A stretch of 5,914 nt of DNA. It comes from an uncultured Eubacteriales bacterium (GTDB lineage Bacteria > Bacillota_A > Clostridia > Lachnospirales > Cellulosilyticaceae). A program made the translations under genes and the position numbers. Under the pieces are notes generated by a model, which was given only the letters and a program-made list of their open reading frames with translations, made no database searches and was not told the origin of the DNA. The DNA lies in the NCBI GenBank assembly GCA_900556665.1, contig USPX01000129.1, positions 1-5,914 on the forward strand, given 5' to 3'. The first letter of the stretch is position 1, and each line of letters opens with the position of its first letter. Positions 1 to 5,857 of the stretch are shown here, in pieces.

Positions 1-19
1 TGTAAAATAAACTTTTACA
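1..19 (-). repeat. Inverted repeat downstream of rlmB, possible edge of a terminator
   Basis: Perfect 7-base arms (TGTAAAA at 1-7 and TTTTACA at 13-19) flank a 5-base loop, starting 13 bases beyond the rlmB stop codon. The position suits a transcript-end hairpin for the cys-mrnC-rlmB cluster. However, the stem is almost all A/T and the window ends at the arm, so a following U-tract cannot be seen. It could equally be a chance AT-rich palindrome, or the operon may continue beyond the window. Confidence 0.25.
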
Positions 20-31
20 ACACCTTTTATA

Positions 32-895
32 CTATTTAAAATTTCTTTGACGTACTACTTCATACACCATAATACTTGCAGCTACTGAAGCATTTAAAGA
101 AGTAACTTTACCATACATTGGTACACTTACGATATAATCGCAGTTTTCACGTGTAAGTCTAGAGATTCCTTCTCCTTCACTTCCTACTACGATACCAATT
201 GGTCCTGTAAGATCTTCTTCAAACAATGTTTTACCGCCCATATCTGCACAAGCAATCCATAAACCTTGTGCTTTAAGTTCTTTAATTGTTTGCTGAATGT
301 TACTTACTTTAGCAATCTTTGTATGCTCTAAGGCGCCTGCTGAAGATTTAGCTACTGTTCCTGTAAGTCCTACAGCTCTTCTTTTAGGAATGATAATCCC
401 ATGTACACCAGCTGTATGGGCTGTACGAACGATAGCCCCTAAATTGTGTGGATCTTGGATATTTTCTAAGATCAGTACAAATGGATGTTCTCCTTTTGAT
501 CTTGCATATTCTAAGATTTCATCTACGCTTACATATTCATGAGCCGCCACATAAGCTACTACCCCTTGATGTTTTTCGCGTCCTGTCAGCTCATCTAATT
601 TTGATTTTTCTACTTCTTGAACTACGATATTTTTAGCTTTAGCACCACTGATGATTTTAATCACAGAACCTTCTTTTTCACCTTTTTGAACAAGGATTTT
701 ATCGATAGTTCTCTCACCTTTTAAAGCTTCAATTACTGCATTTCTACCAAAGAGTACATTTTCATCAAGCTCTACTGGTTCAAAACGTTCTTCTTCAAAA
801 TTCCTTCTACCTTTTCTGAAGTTATCTTTTTTGAAACCTTCTTCTTTGAAGCCTGCTTCTCTTTTGCCTTTTGGCATGTGTTTACCTTTTGTCAT
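32..895 (-). CDS. rlmB: 23S rRNA (guanosine-2'-O-)-methyltransferase RlmB, SpoU/TrmH family
   Basis: The product, 287 aa, is a SpoU-class (trefoil-knot) RNA methyltransferase. RlmB enzymes use S-adenosylmethionine to 2'-O-methylate a guanosine in the peptidyl-transferase region of 23S rRNA (G2251 in E. coli). An RlmB-type substrate-binding domain begins near residue 46 (LFGRNAVIEAL) and reaches RxxKHQGVVA at 106-114. The knot domain shows all three motifs: NIQDPHNLGAIVRTAHTAG (145-163, with conserved N151 and R157), IVVGSEGEGISRL (235-247), and VSVPMYGKVTSLNAS (256-270, with S266-L267-N268). Residues 1-45 are a charged, probably disordered extension. The first ATG is preferred because AAGGAG lies 8 bases upstream; M7 is a weaker alternative. 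It is the last visible gene of the cluster, 27 bases after mrnC. The exact target nucleotide is inferred from the family; a generic TrmH-family 23S methyltransferase is the main alternative. Confidence 0.93.
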   Translation of the reverse strand: MTKGKHMPKGKREAGFKEEGFKKDNFRKGRRNFEEERFEPVELDENVLFGRNAVIEALKGERTIDKILVQKGEKEGSVIKIISGAKAKNIVVQEVEKSKLDELTGREKHQGVVAYVAAHEYVSVDEILEYARSKGEHPFVLILENIQDPHNLGAIVRTAHTAGVHGIIIPKRRAVGLTGTVAKSSAGALEHTKIAKVSNIQQTIKELKAQGLWIACADMGGKTLFEEDLTGPIGIVVGSEGEGISRLTRENCDYIVSVPMYGKVTSLNASVAASIMVYEVVRQRNFK

Positions 896-903
896 TTTTG
901 TTT

Positions 904-909
904 CTCCTT
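904..909 (-). promoter_or_regulatory. Ribosome binding site of rlmB (supports the upstream start)
   Basis: AAGGAG on the minus strand lies 8 bases before the ATG at 895-893, inside the mrnC-rlmB gap. It favours this start over the in-frame ATG six codons later (877-875), which has only an AAAGG-like sequence before it. The charged N-terminal extension of RlmB is therefore probably translated. Confidence 0.7.
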
Positions 910-922
910 TATTTAAGCCCTA

Positions 923-1366
923 TTATTTCGTCTCTGATTCATGAAGTCTTTGAAGGCCTAAGTCAATTAACTCTTTGATACGTTCAATTTGTCCATCTAT
1001 ATAGAGATAGCCGATGAGCGCCTCTAAACCTGTAGCATGTCTATACTCTGTGACATCACCATTTTTAGGAACAGAAATGCTTTTTGCATTACGTCCTCTT
1101 TTTAAAACTGCCATCTCTGCCTCTGTTAAAGCATCTTCTATTAAATAGTAGATTTTCGCTTGTGCACTGGCTCTTACAAGTTCTCTAGAAGCCTTGTGCA
1201 TTTTATTTACAGGGGCATTTCCTTTATTAATTACATAAGTACGTATAAACATTTCATATACACCATCACCAATATATGCAAGTGCTAATGGTGAATAACT
1301 ATTTGCCTTATGATTCATTGGTACTGAAGTTACTTCCAGTAAACCTTCTACGATTGTTTTATTCAT
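923..1366 (-). CDS. mrnC: Mini-ribonuclease III (23S rRNA maturation)
   Basis: The 147-aa product is a stand-alone RNase III catalytic domain without the double-stranded RNA-binding domain found in full RNase III. Mini-III is known from Bacillus to be a dimeric endoribonuclease that trims the paired ends of the 23S rRNA precursor. The first catalytic signature is LALAYIGDGVYEMFIR (27-42, acidic D34), and the second is ATGLEALIGYLY (111-122, acidic E115). Between them are the family-typical HKASRELVRASAQA (57-70) and RGRNAKS (90-96) segments. The length matches the family (about 130-150 aa). AGGAG (1372-1376) lies 5 bases before the ATG, within the 15-base gap after cysS, so tight cotranscription is expected. 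Location next to rlmB groups two 23S rRNA-processing functions behind the cysteine genes. All expected catalytic acids seem present and nothing looks broken. Confidence 0.93.
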   Translation of the reverse strand: MNKTIVEGLLEVTSVPMNHKANSYSPLALAYIGDGVYEMFIRTYVINKGNAPVNKMHKASRELVRASAQAKIYYLIEDALTEAEMAVLKRGRNAKSISVPKNGDVTEYRHATGLEALIGYLYIDGQIERIKELIDLGLQRLHESETK

Positions 1367-1381
1367 ATGATCTCCTATTTA

Positions 1382-2800
1382 TTAAACGCGTTTGTAACGC
1401 ACACCTTCTCTAGTATCTTCAATAAGCACGCCGCTATCTTTTAAGAATTCACGAATACGGTCAGCTTCAGCAAAGTCTTTTGCTTTTTTAGCTTGTTTAC
1501 GTTTTTCAATGTATTCTTCGATTTCAGCGTCACTTAATCCATCTTCATTATCGCCTTTTAAGTCATATAATAAACCTAAAGTATCATTTAATTTAGTAAA
1601 TAAATCAAATACTGCTTGAATGAAAGGTTTTGAAGCACCTTCTTTAGCATAAGTATTTGCAAATTTAACAAGTTCAAAGATGATACTAATAGCATCTGCT
1701 GTATTGAAGTCATCTTCCATTGCTTCATGGAAACGTGCTTCAAGTTTTGGAAGCTCTGCAAGAAGAGTTTCTTCTTCTGATGTTAAAGCTTCTACTTGAC
1801 TATTTTTTAATGCAAATTCAAGTGTCATTTTAGCATTTTTGATACGTTCTAAGCTTGATTTAGCTGATTCCATAAGCTCTGCACTGAAGTTAAGTGGACT
1901 TCTGTAGTGGGCATTAAGCATGAAGAAACGTACTACATCATAGCCATACATTTCGCCTACATCACGAAGTGTTTTGAAGTTACCAAGTGATTTAGACATT
2001 TTTTTGTTATCAATGTTTAAGAAAGCATTGTGCATCCAGTAGTGAGCGAACTCTGCGCCATTTGCGCCTTCGCTTTGTGCGATTTCATTTTCATGGTGTG
2101 GGAATACGAGGTCTTCTCCACCAGCGTGAATATCAATTGTGTCTCCTAAGTAACGTTTTGCCATAGCAGAACATTCGATATGCCATCCTGGACGCCCATC
2201 GCTCCATGGACTTTGCCAGTATGGTTCACCTTCTTTTTTAGGTTTCCAAAGTACGAAGTCCATATGATTTTTCTTTTCTTCTGTAAGTGTAACCCTTTCA
2301 CTACGTCCAGCTTCTAATTCTTCAAGTACTTTCTTAGAAAGTTTACCATAGCCTTCAAATGCTGCTGTATTGTAGTAAACTGTACCATTTACTTCATATG
2401 CAAAACCTTTTTCAATAAGTGTTTCAATCATTTTAATAATTTGATCCATCTCTTCTGTTACGCGTGGATGTTTTGTAGCAGGTGTTACATTTAAATTTTT
2501 AACATCTTGAAGTGTTTCTGCGATATATTGTTCTACAACTTCTGTTGTAGTACGTCCTTCTTCATTTGCTTTTTTGATGATTTTATCATCTACGTCTGTG
2601 AAGTTTTGTACATAGTTTACATCATATCCTACGCTTTCAAAGTAACGGCGTACTGTATCAAATACGATATAAGGTCTTGCATTACCAATATGAATTAAGT
2701 TATAAACTGTTGGACCACATACATACATGCGTACTTTATTTGGCTCAATTGGTTTAAATTCTTCTTTTTGCTTTGTAAGCGTATTATAAATTTTAATCAT
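1382..2800 (-). CDS. cysS: Cysteinyl-tRNA synthetase
   Basis: This cytoplasmic class I aminoacyl-tRNA synthetase attaches cysteine to tRNA-Cys using ATP. It is 472 aa, within the usual 460-470 aa range. The Rossmann catalytic domain starts with MYVCGPTVYNLIHIGNARP (25-43), which holds the HIGN signature (37-40) and the first zinc ligand C28. The other expected zinc ligands are C210 (GWHIECSAM), H235 and E239 (FPHHENEIAQSE); zinc gives this enzyme its discrimination for the cysteine thiol. KMSKS is at 267-271. The C-terminal part is helical, with the DALR-type anticodon-binding region (DDFNTADAISIIFEL, 363-377) and a lysine-rich stretch (453-461). A minus-strand AGAGGG (2806-2811) precedes the ATG by 5 bases. 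It lies 37 bases after cysE and is expected to share its T-box control, so that uncharged tRNA-Cys raises synthesis of its own charging enzyme. Confidence 0.98.
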   Translation of the reverse strand: MIKIYNTLTKQKEEFKPIEPNKVRMYVCGPTVYNLIHIGNARPYIVFDTVRRYFESVGYDVNYVQNFTDVDDKIIKKANEEGRTTTEVVEQYIAETLQDVKNLNVTPATKHPRVTEEMDQIIKMIETLIEKGFAYEVNGTVYYNTAAFEGYGKLSKKVLEELEAGRSERVTLTEEKKNHMDFVLWKPKKEGEPYWQSPWSDGRPGWHIECSAMAKRYLGDTIDIHAGGEDLVFPHHENEIAQSEGANGAEFAHYWMHNAFLNIDNKKMSKSLGNFKTLRDVGEMYGYDVVRFFMLNAHYRSPLNFSAELMESAKSSLERIKNAKMTLEFALKNSQVEALTSEEETLLAELPKLEARFHEAMEDDFNTADAISIIFELVKFANTYAKEGASKPFIQAVFDLFTKLNDTLGLLYDLKGDNEDGLSDAEIEEYIEKRKQAKKAKDFAEADRIREFLKDSGVLIEDTREGVRYKRV

Positions 2801-2837
2801 GTTATCCCTCTCTATTCATTTTATAGTTTATTTTTAT

Positions 2838-3578
2838 TTAAATATAATACATATAGCATTGATCTTCATGAGTACATTCTTGGCATATCTCTTCGCTACT
2901 ATCATTTAAACTATGTTCTTCAAATTGAATATTAGTTTTTAACCTAGTATTCATTTTTTCAATGATTTCTTCTAATTCTTTAATGCGACTGTCCATACGA
3001 CAAAGTTCCATTTTAATAGGGTCTGGTACGGTTACTTGGTCTAATTCCTGACAAGGGTCTACACGTTTACCTTGAATTCTAACTACCTTTCCAGGTATGC
3101 CAACTACGGTACTATCTTCAGGTACTTCTTGGAGTACAACTGCATTCGCTGCTATACGTGAATTATCTCCAACTTTAAAAGGTCCTAATACTTTTGCTCC
3201 TGTACTAATCATAACATTGTTACCAATAGTAGGATGACGTTTCCCATGATCTTTACCGGTTCCACCTAATGTAACACCATGATAAATGGTAACATTATCA
3301 CCTATTTCACAAGTTTCACCAATGACTACACCCATGCCATGATCAATAAATAATCCTTTACCAATTTTAGCTCCTGGGTGAATTTCAATACCTGTTAGCC
3401 CTCTGCTAATCTGAGATATAAGTCTTGCTACAAAAAACATTTTGTGCTTATAGAAGAAATGACCTAGTCGATGAAACAAAATAGCATAAAAGCAAGGATA
3501 TAAAAATACCTCTGCACTACTTTTTATGGCTGGGTCTCTCTCTTTAATGACTCGCATTTCTTCTCTTATTACTCCCAT
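2838..3578 (-). CDS. cysE: Serine O-acetyltransferase
   Basis: CysE transfers acetyl from acetyl-CoA to serine, giving O-acetylserine, which cysteine synthase (CysK) converts to cysteine. The 246-aa protein is the short type found in Firmicutes. A helical N-terminal region includes DPAIKSSAEVFLYPCFYAILFHRLGHFF (15-42). A left-handed beta-helix of hexapeptide repeats runs from about 62 to 168. By comparison with the E. coli enzyme, D79-H80 (IDHGMG) and H115 (GKRHP) are the catalytic pair and acetyl-CoA/serine-site histidine; GVTLGGTGK (101-109) is the family signature. A charged helix (194-213) follows. The tail ends CxxC-x5-C (C232, C235, C241) and finishes with isoleucine, the residue that in known CysE proteins inserts into the CysK active site. 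GGAGG (3585-3589) lies 6 bases before the ATG. It is the first gene after the T-box leader. Feedback inhibition by cysteine is a family property and cannot be judged here. Confidence 0.95.
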   Translation of the reverse strand: MGVIREEMRVIKERDPAIKSSAEVFLYPCFYAILFHRLGHFFYKHKMFFVARLISQISRGLTGIEIHPGAKIGKGLFIDHGMGVVIGETCEIGDNVTIYHGVTLGGTGKDHGKRHPTIGNNVMISTGAKVLGPFKVGDNSRIAANAVVLQEVPEDSTVVGIPGKVVRIQGKRVDPCQELDQVTVPDPIKMELCRMDSRIKELEEIIEKMNTRLKTNIQFEEHSLNDSSEEICQECTHEDQCYMYYI

Positions 3579-3660
3579 AATCTTCCTCCATTCTAATCCT
3601 TACACGTAAGCTCTAAAAGCCGGGATATACCTTAAGCAATAATCGAATAGATTTTGGCAT

Positions 3661-3694
3661 AAAAAAAGCCTTCCCTCTTCATTCAGAGGCAAGG
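3661..3694 (-). terminator. Intrinsic terminator of the T-box leader
   Basis: On the minus strand CCTTGCCTCT (3694-3685) pairs with AGAGGGAAGG (3678-3669), nine pairs with one G-G mismatch around a GAATGA loop. The hairpin is followed by C and seven U residues (3667-3661). It overlaps the 3' arm of the antiterminator (3683-3688), so the two structures exclude each other. It should form when tRNA-Cys is charged and stop transcription before cysE. Confidence 0.92.
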
Positions 3695-3715
3695 TAGTTC
3701 GCGGTTCCACTCTGA
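3683..3715 (-). promoter_or_regulatory. T-box antiterminator helix
   Basis: On the minus strand UCAGAG (3715-3710) pairs with CUCUGA (3688-3683). The seven-base bulge UGGAACC (3709-3703) is left to bind the tRNA acceptor end. GCG (3702-3700) then pairs with UGC (3691-3689), with one G-U pair. This is the standard antiterminator architecture. The 3' arm reuses bases of the terminator stem, which gives the switch its two exclusive states. Confidence 0.9.
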
Positions 3716-3909
3716 TTAAAGCAGCATCTTAGACTATCTGCTTTATCTCTTCCCTTTAACGCAGGTTTACGAAATATGCTAGCCATTTAAGCTCACATAT
3801 TTAGCTCCCGAATGCACTTCTTATACCGCTTCTATGAAATCCTCGCAGCAAAATGGATTACTCTCTGACATAGCGCACGTATAATACTCTTCCGTTCATT
3901 GCTTTTAAT

Positions 3910-3938
3910 ATTATATAAGTGATTATTCTTTTTGTCAT
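3910..3938 (-). promoter_or_regulatory. Sigma-A-type promoter of the cysE-cysS-mrnC-rlmB cluster
   Basis: On the minus strand ATGACA (3938-3933, five of six consensus bases) is separated by exactly 17 bases from a perfect TATAAT (3915-3910). Transcription would start near 3904-3903, directly before the first T-box stem, which independently supports the placement. Another TATAAT at 3943-3938 has no good -35 box at the right distance. Confidence 0.8.
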
Positions 3939-4126
3939 TATATGTTTTTGCTTTACAAAAAGTGATATATTGACTTATTTAATTTACTCTCTGTCATTAT
4001 AATATACCTCTTTCATAGTTTCAACTCCCTTTTTCTATGAATCTCACTCTAACTTCTTCTTTATAAATAAACTACTCTATAATTTGATTTTTATACTCTA
4101 GTTCATCTATGTTCTATATTTTGGTA
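3939..4126. other. Intergenic region between the divergent cys and recJ promoters
   Basis: This is the rest of the 608-base cysE-recJ gap, most of which is the T-box leader. The stretch is strongly AT-rich with short pyrimidine runs on the plus strand. I see no credible gene, RNA or strong promoter. TATAAT hexamers occur at 4078-4083 (plus) and in the 3998-4003 palindromic context, but none has a matching -35 box at 16-18 bases. It contains second copies of two 10-base words also found at the cys promoter and in the T-box. Confidence 0.6.
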
Positions 4127-4148
4127 CTAGAAATTATTAATTTTCTAG
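4127..4148. repeat. AT-rich dyad upstream of recJ
   Basis: CTAGAAA (4127-4133) and TTTCTAG (4142-4148) are perfect inverted copies around eight bases. A nested palindrome AAATTA-T-TAATTT (4131-4143) has nearly the same centre, so the dyad is close to continuous over 22 bases. It sits about 40 bases before the recJ start codon. It could be an operator for a dimeric regulator or a chance AT-rich palindrome; no known regulator site is recognised. Confidence 0.5.
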
Positions 4149-4156
4149 ACTACAAT
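4128..4156 (+). promoter_or_regulatory. Weak candidate promoter of recJ
   Basis: TAGAAA (4128-4133, four of six consensus bases) and TACAAT (4151-4156, five of six) are separated by 17 bases. This would give a leader of roughly 24 bases with the AGGAG site in place. The -35 match is poor, and alternatives such as TATCAT at 4162-4167 have no -35 box at all. The dyad at 4127-4148 would overlap the -35 box and spacer. Confidence 0.35.
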
Positions 4157-4186
4157 ACTTTTATCATGATTAGATAGGAGATTTGT

Positions 4187-5857
4187 ATGAAAACTATTTT
4201 AGAGCATGCAGAAAAAATCTATACACCCGAGCAAAAAAGTATCATTGAAGAAGTTGCTCGTACTTATGATTTATACGATTTTATTGCAGCTATTATTTGT
4301 GAACGTAATGCCTTTGATTTAAATGAAATAAAAGAATATATTGTAGGAACTAATAGACCGAAACACTTTGATAAACTAAAAGATATTCATCTTGCTGTTA
4401 AAATTATTACTGAGGCTATGTCACGTAATGAAAAAATTCGTGTTGTGGGAGATTATGATGTCGATGGCGTAACAAGTACATATGTTTTGATTTCTGTATT
4501 TGAAGCCCTTAACTATCCACATATGGATCATTATTTACCTGTTCGTGAAACTGATGGCTATGGTCTCAATCCTAGTATTGTAGAGGCAGCCCACCGCGCA
4601 GGCGTTAAATTAATCATTACTGTAGATAACGGTATTTCAGCTACTGAAGCTGTATCACACGCTAAATCTTTAGGTATGCAAGTTATCGTTACGGATCACC
4701 ATGAGCTTCCTGCTATTCTTCCAGAAGCAGATGCCATTATTAATCCACATCAACCTGATTGTGAATATCCTTATAAATCATTAGCTGGTGTAGGTATTGC
4801 TTATAAATTGGGGCAAGCCCTTCTTTCTCACTTTAAGGTGAAACCAAGTAAAGAATTAGTTGCACGTATCCAATCTTTAGTAGCAATGGGAACAGTATGT
4901 GACGTTGCCCCACTTATTGGTGAAAATAGACATATGGTTAAGACAGGAATCAGTGCCCTCAATCAAAATGCTATCCCTGCTGCCACTGTGATTAACTCCC
5001 GCATTTCAGTGGGTACACTTGGTTTCCAAATCGGACCTCGCCTTAATGCCTGTGGTCGACTTGAAAGTGCTGAAACTGCTCTGCAATATTTGAGAAAAAC
5101 TAACTATGACGATTTAATTACCTCTAAGAAAAATCTAGACGATTTAAATATACGTCGTCAAGAAGAAGAAAGGGATTCTATTGCCAGAGTAGATGAAAAG
5201 GTATCACAAATTAGTAGGCTTCCTGATATCATTATTCAAATTGATGAAACAGCTCATGAAAGTGTGGTTGGACTTGTAGCTGGTAAAATTAAAGAAAAAT
5301 ATTATCGTCCAACTGTAGTCTTTGCCCGTACAATTCATGGCACTTATAAAGGTTCAGGACGTTCTATTGAAGAATATGATATGTTCCAAAGCTTCAAGCC
5401 TTTCCTTCATTTATTAGATGGCGGCGGCGGACATCCTATGGCCTGTGGACTTAAAGCCACTACCACCTCTCAAATCGAAGCTTTTGCCAAAGCTGTTAAT
5501 GAAGCAAGTACCCTTACAGACTACGATAAAACACCTAAAGTTTTTGTAGATAAAGTCATTGAAGATGCCTCCTCTTATGACTTCATTAAACTAGAAACAC
5601 AACTTCGCTACTTCTTACCTTGCGGCGCTGGTAATGCAGCCCCAACTCTCTTAGTAAAAAATGCTAAAGTAGCCATTAATACCAAGTATGCTAAAAACTG
5701 GCGTATCTCTGAAGTGGTTGCAACCTTTGGTCATAAGTCTATTTCCAGCACACTTTGGAATGATGAATCAGTTCCAGAAGAAGGTACTTTCATCGCTGAT
5801 ATTACATTACAAGTAAATGAAAGCGGTTGGCAAATTAAAAATATATACTTTCGTTAA
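4187..5857 (+). CDS. recJ: Single-stranded-DNA-specific exonuclease RecJ (DHH family)
   Basis: RecJ degrades single-stranded DNA from the 5' end with Mn2+/Mg2+ and acts in recombination and repair. The 556-aa protein carries the phosphoesterase motifs in order: VVGDYDVDGVTS (86-97; D89, D91, D93), ITVDNGIS (144-151, D147), VTDHHELP (168-175, DHH at 170-172), NPHQPDCEYPYKSLAGVGIAYK (from 186) and MGTVCDVAPLIGENR (234-248, D239). GPRLNACGRLESAETAL (283-299) follows, then a linker helix rich in charged residues (315-340). The DHHA1 domain has ESVVGLVAGKI (358-368), GSGRS (389-393) and GGGGHPMACGL (412-422). An OB-type domain closes the protein from about 450. The size is like E. coli RecJ (577 aa) and much shorter than Bacillus RecJ, which has an extra C-terminal region. 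In the OB part the usual GNPxP reads GNAAP (482-486). AGGAG (4176-4180) is 6 bases before the ATG. A RecJ-like paralogue is the alternative; all nuclease motifs look intact. Confidence 0.92.
   Translation: MKTILEHAEKIYTPEQKSIIEEVARTYDLYDFIAAIICERNAFDLNEIKEYIVGTNRPKHFDKLKDIHLAVKIITEAMSRNEKIRVVGDYDVDGVTSTYVLISVFEALNYPHMDHYLPVRETDGYGLNPSIVEAAHRAGVKLIITVDNGISATEAVSHAKSLGMQVIVTDHHELPAILPEADAIINPHQPDCEYPYKSLAGVGIAYKLGQALLSHFKVKPSKELVARIQSLVAMGTVCDVAPLIGENRHMVKTGISALNQNAIPAATVINSRISVGTLGFQIGPRLNACGRLESAETALQYLRKTNYDDLITSKKNLDDLNIRRQEEERDSIARVDEKVSQISRLPDIIIQIDETAHESVVGLVAGKIKEKYYRPTVVFARTIHGTYKGSGRSIEEYDMFQSFKPFLHLLDGGGGHPMACGLKATTTSQIEAFAKAVNEASTLTDYDKTPKVFVDKVIEDASSYDFIKLETQLRYFLPCGAGNAAPTLLVKNAKVAINTKYAKNWRISEVVATFGHKSISSTLWNDESVPEEGTFIADITLQVNESGWQIKNIYFR

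Larger units (their letters stand above)
3661..3903 (-). promoter_or_regulatory. T-box riboswitch sensing tRNA-Cys, upstream of cysE-cysS
   Basis: Read on the minus strand, the leader has the complete T-box layout. Stem I can be drawn with an AGAGTA S-turn (3890-3885), helix TTATAC/GTATAA (3884-3879 with 3826-3821), CTATG/CATAG (3873-3869 with 3836-3832) and AATCC/GGATT (3859-3855 with 3842-3838), closed by a loop containing GCTG. The specifier loop reads GAAG-UGC-A followed by GGGAGC; UGC (3816-3814) is a cysteine codon. A 12-pair stem with one mismatch follows (3772-3802, probably stem II), then a perfect 7-pair stem III (3718-3744). The T-box sequence AGAGTGGAACCGCG (3713-3700) matches the consensus. 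Its UGGA pairs with an acceptor end UCCA, and bacterial tRNA-Cys has discriminator U73. Uncharged tRNA-Cys should favour readthrough into cysE. Folding was done by eye; the specificity call is strong because two independent elements agree. Confidence 0.96.

Noticed and set aside
297..636. Open plus-strand frames of 62-81 codons opposite rlmB
   Set aside because: They lie entirely antisense to the conserved SpoU domain, have no ribosome binding site of note and show no recognisable protein features.
2507..2698. Plus-strand frame of 63 codons opposite the N-terminal part of cysS
   Set aside because: It is antisense to the conserved HIGN-containing region, and its Cys/Phe/Ile-rich translation is typical of a shadow frame.
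3599..3610. Short palindrome CTTAC-AC-GTAAG before the cysE ribosome binding site
   Set aside because: Five-base arms with a two-base centre cannot form a stable RNA hairpin, and no known operator matches.
3970..4003. Plus-strand TTGACT with TATAAT as a recJ promoter
   Set aside because: The spacing is 22 bases, outside the usable 16-18 range, and the start would lie about 175 bases before recJ.
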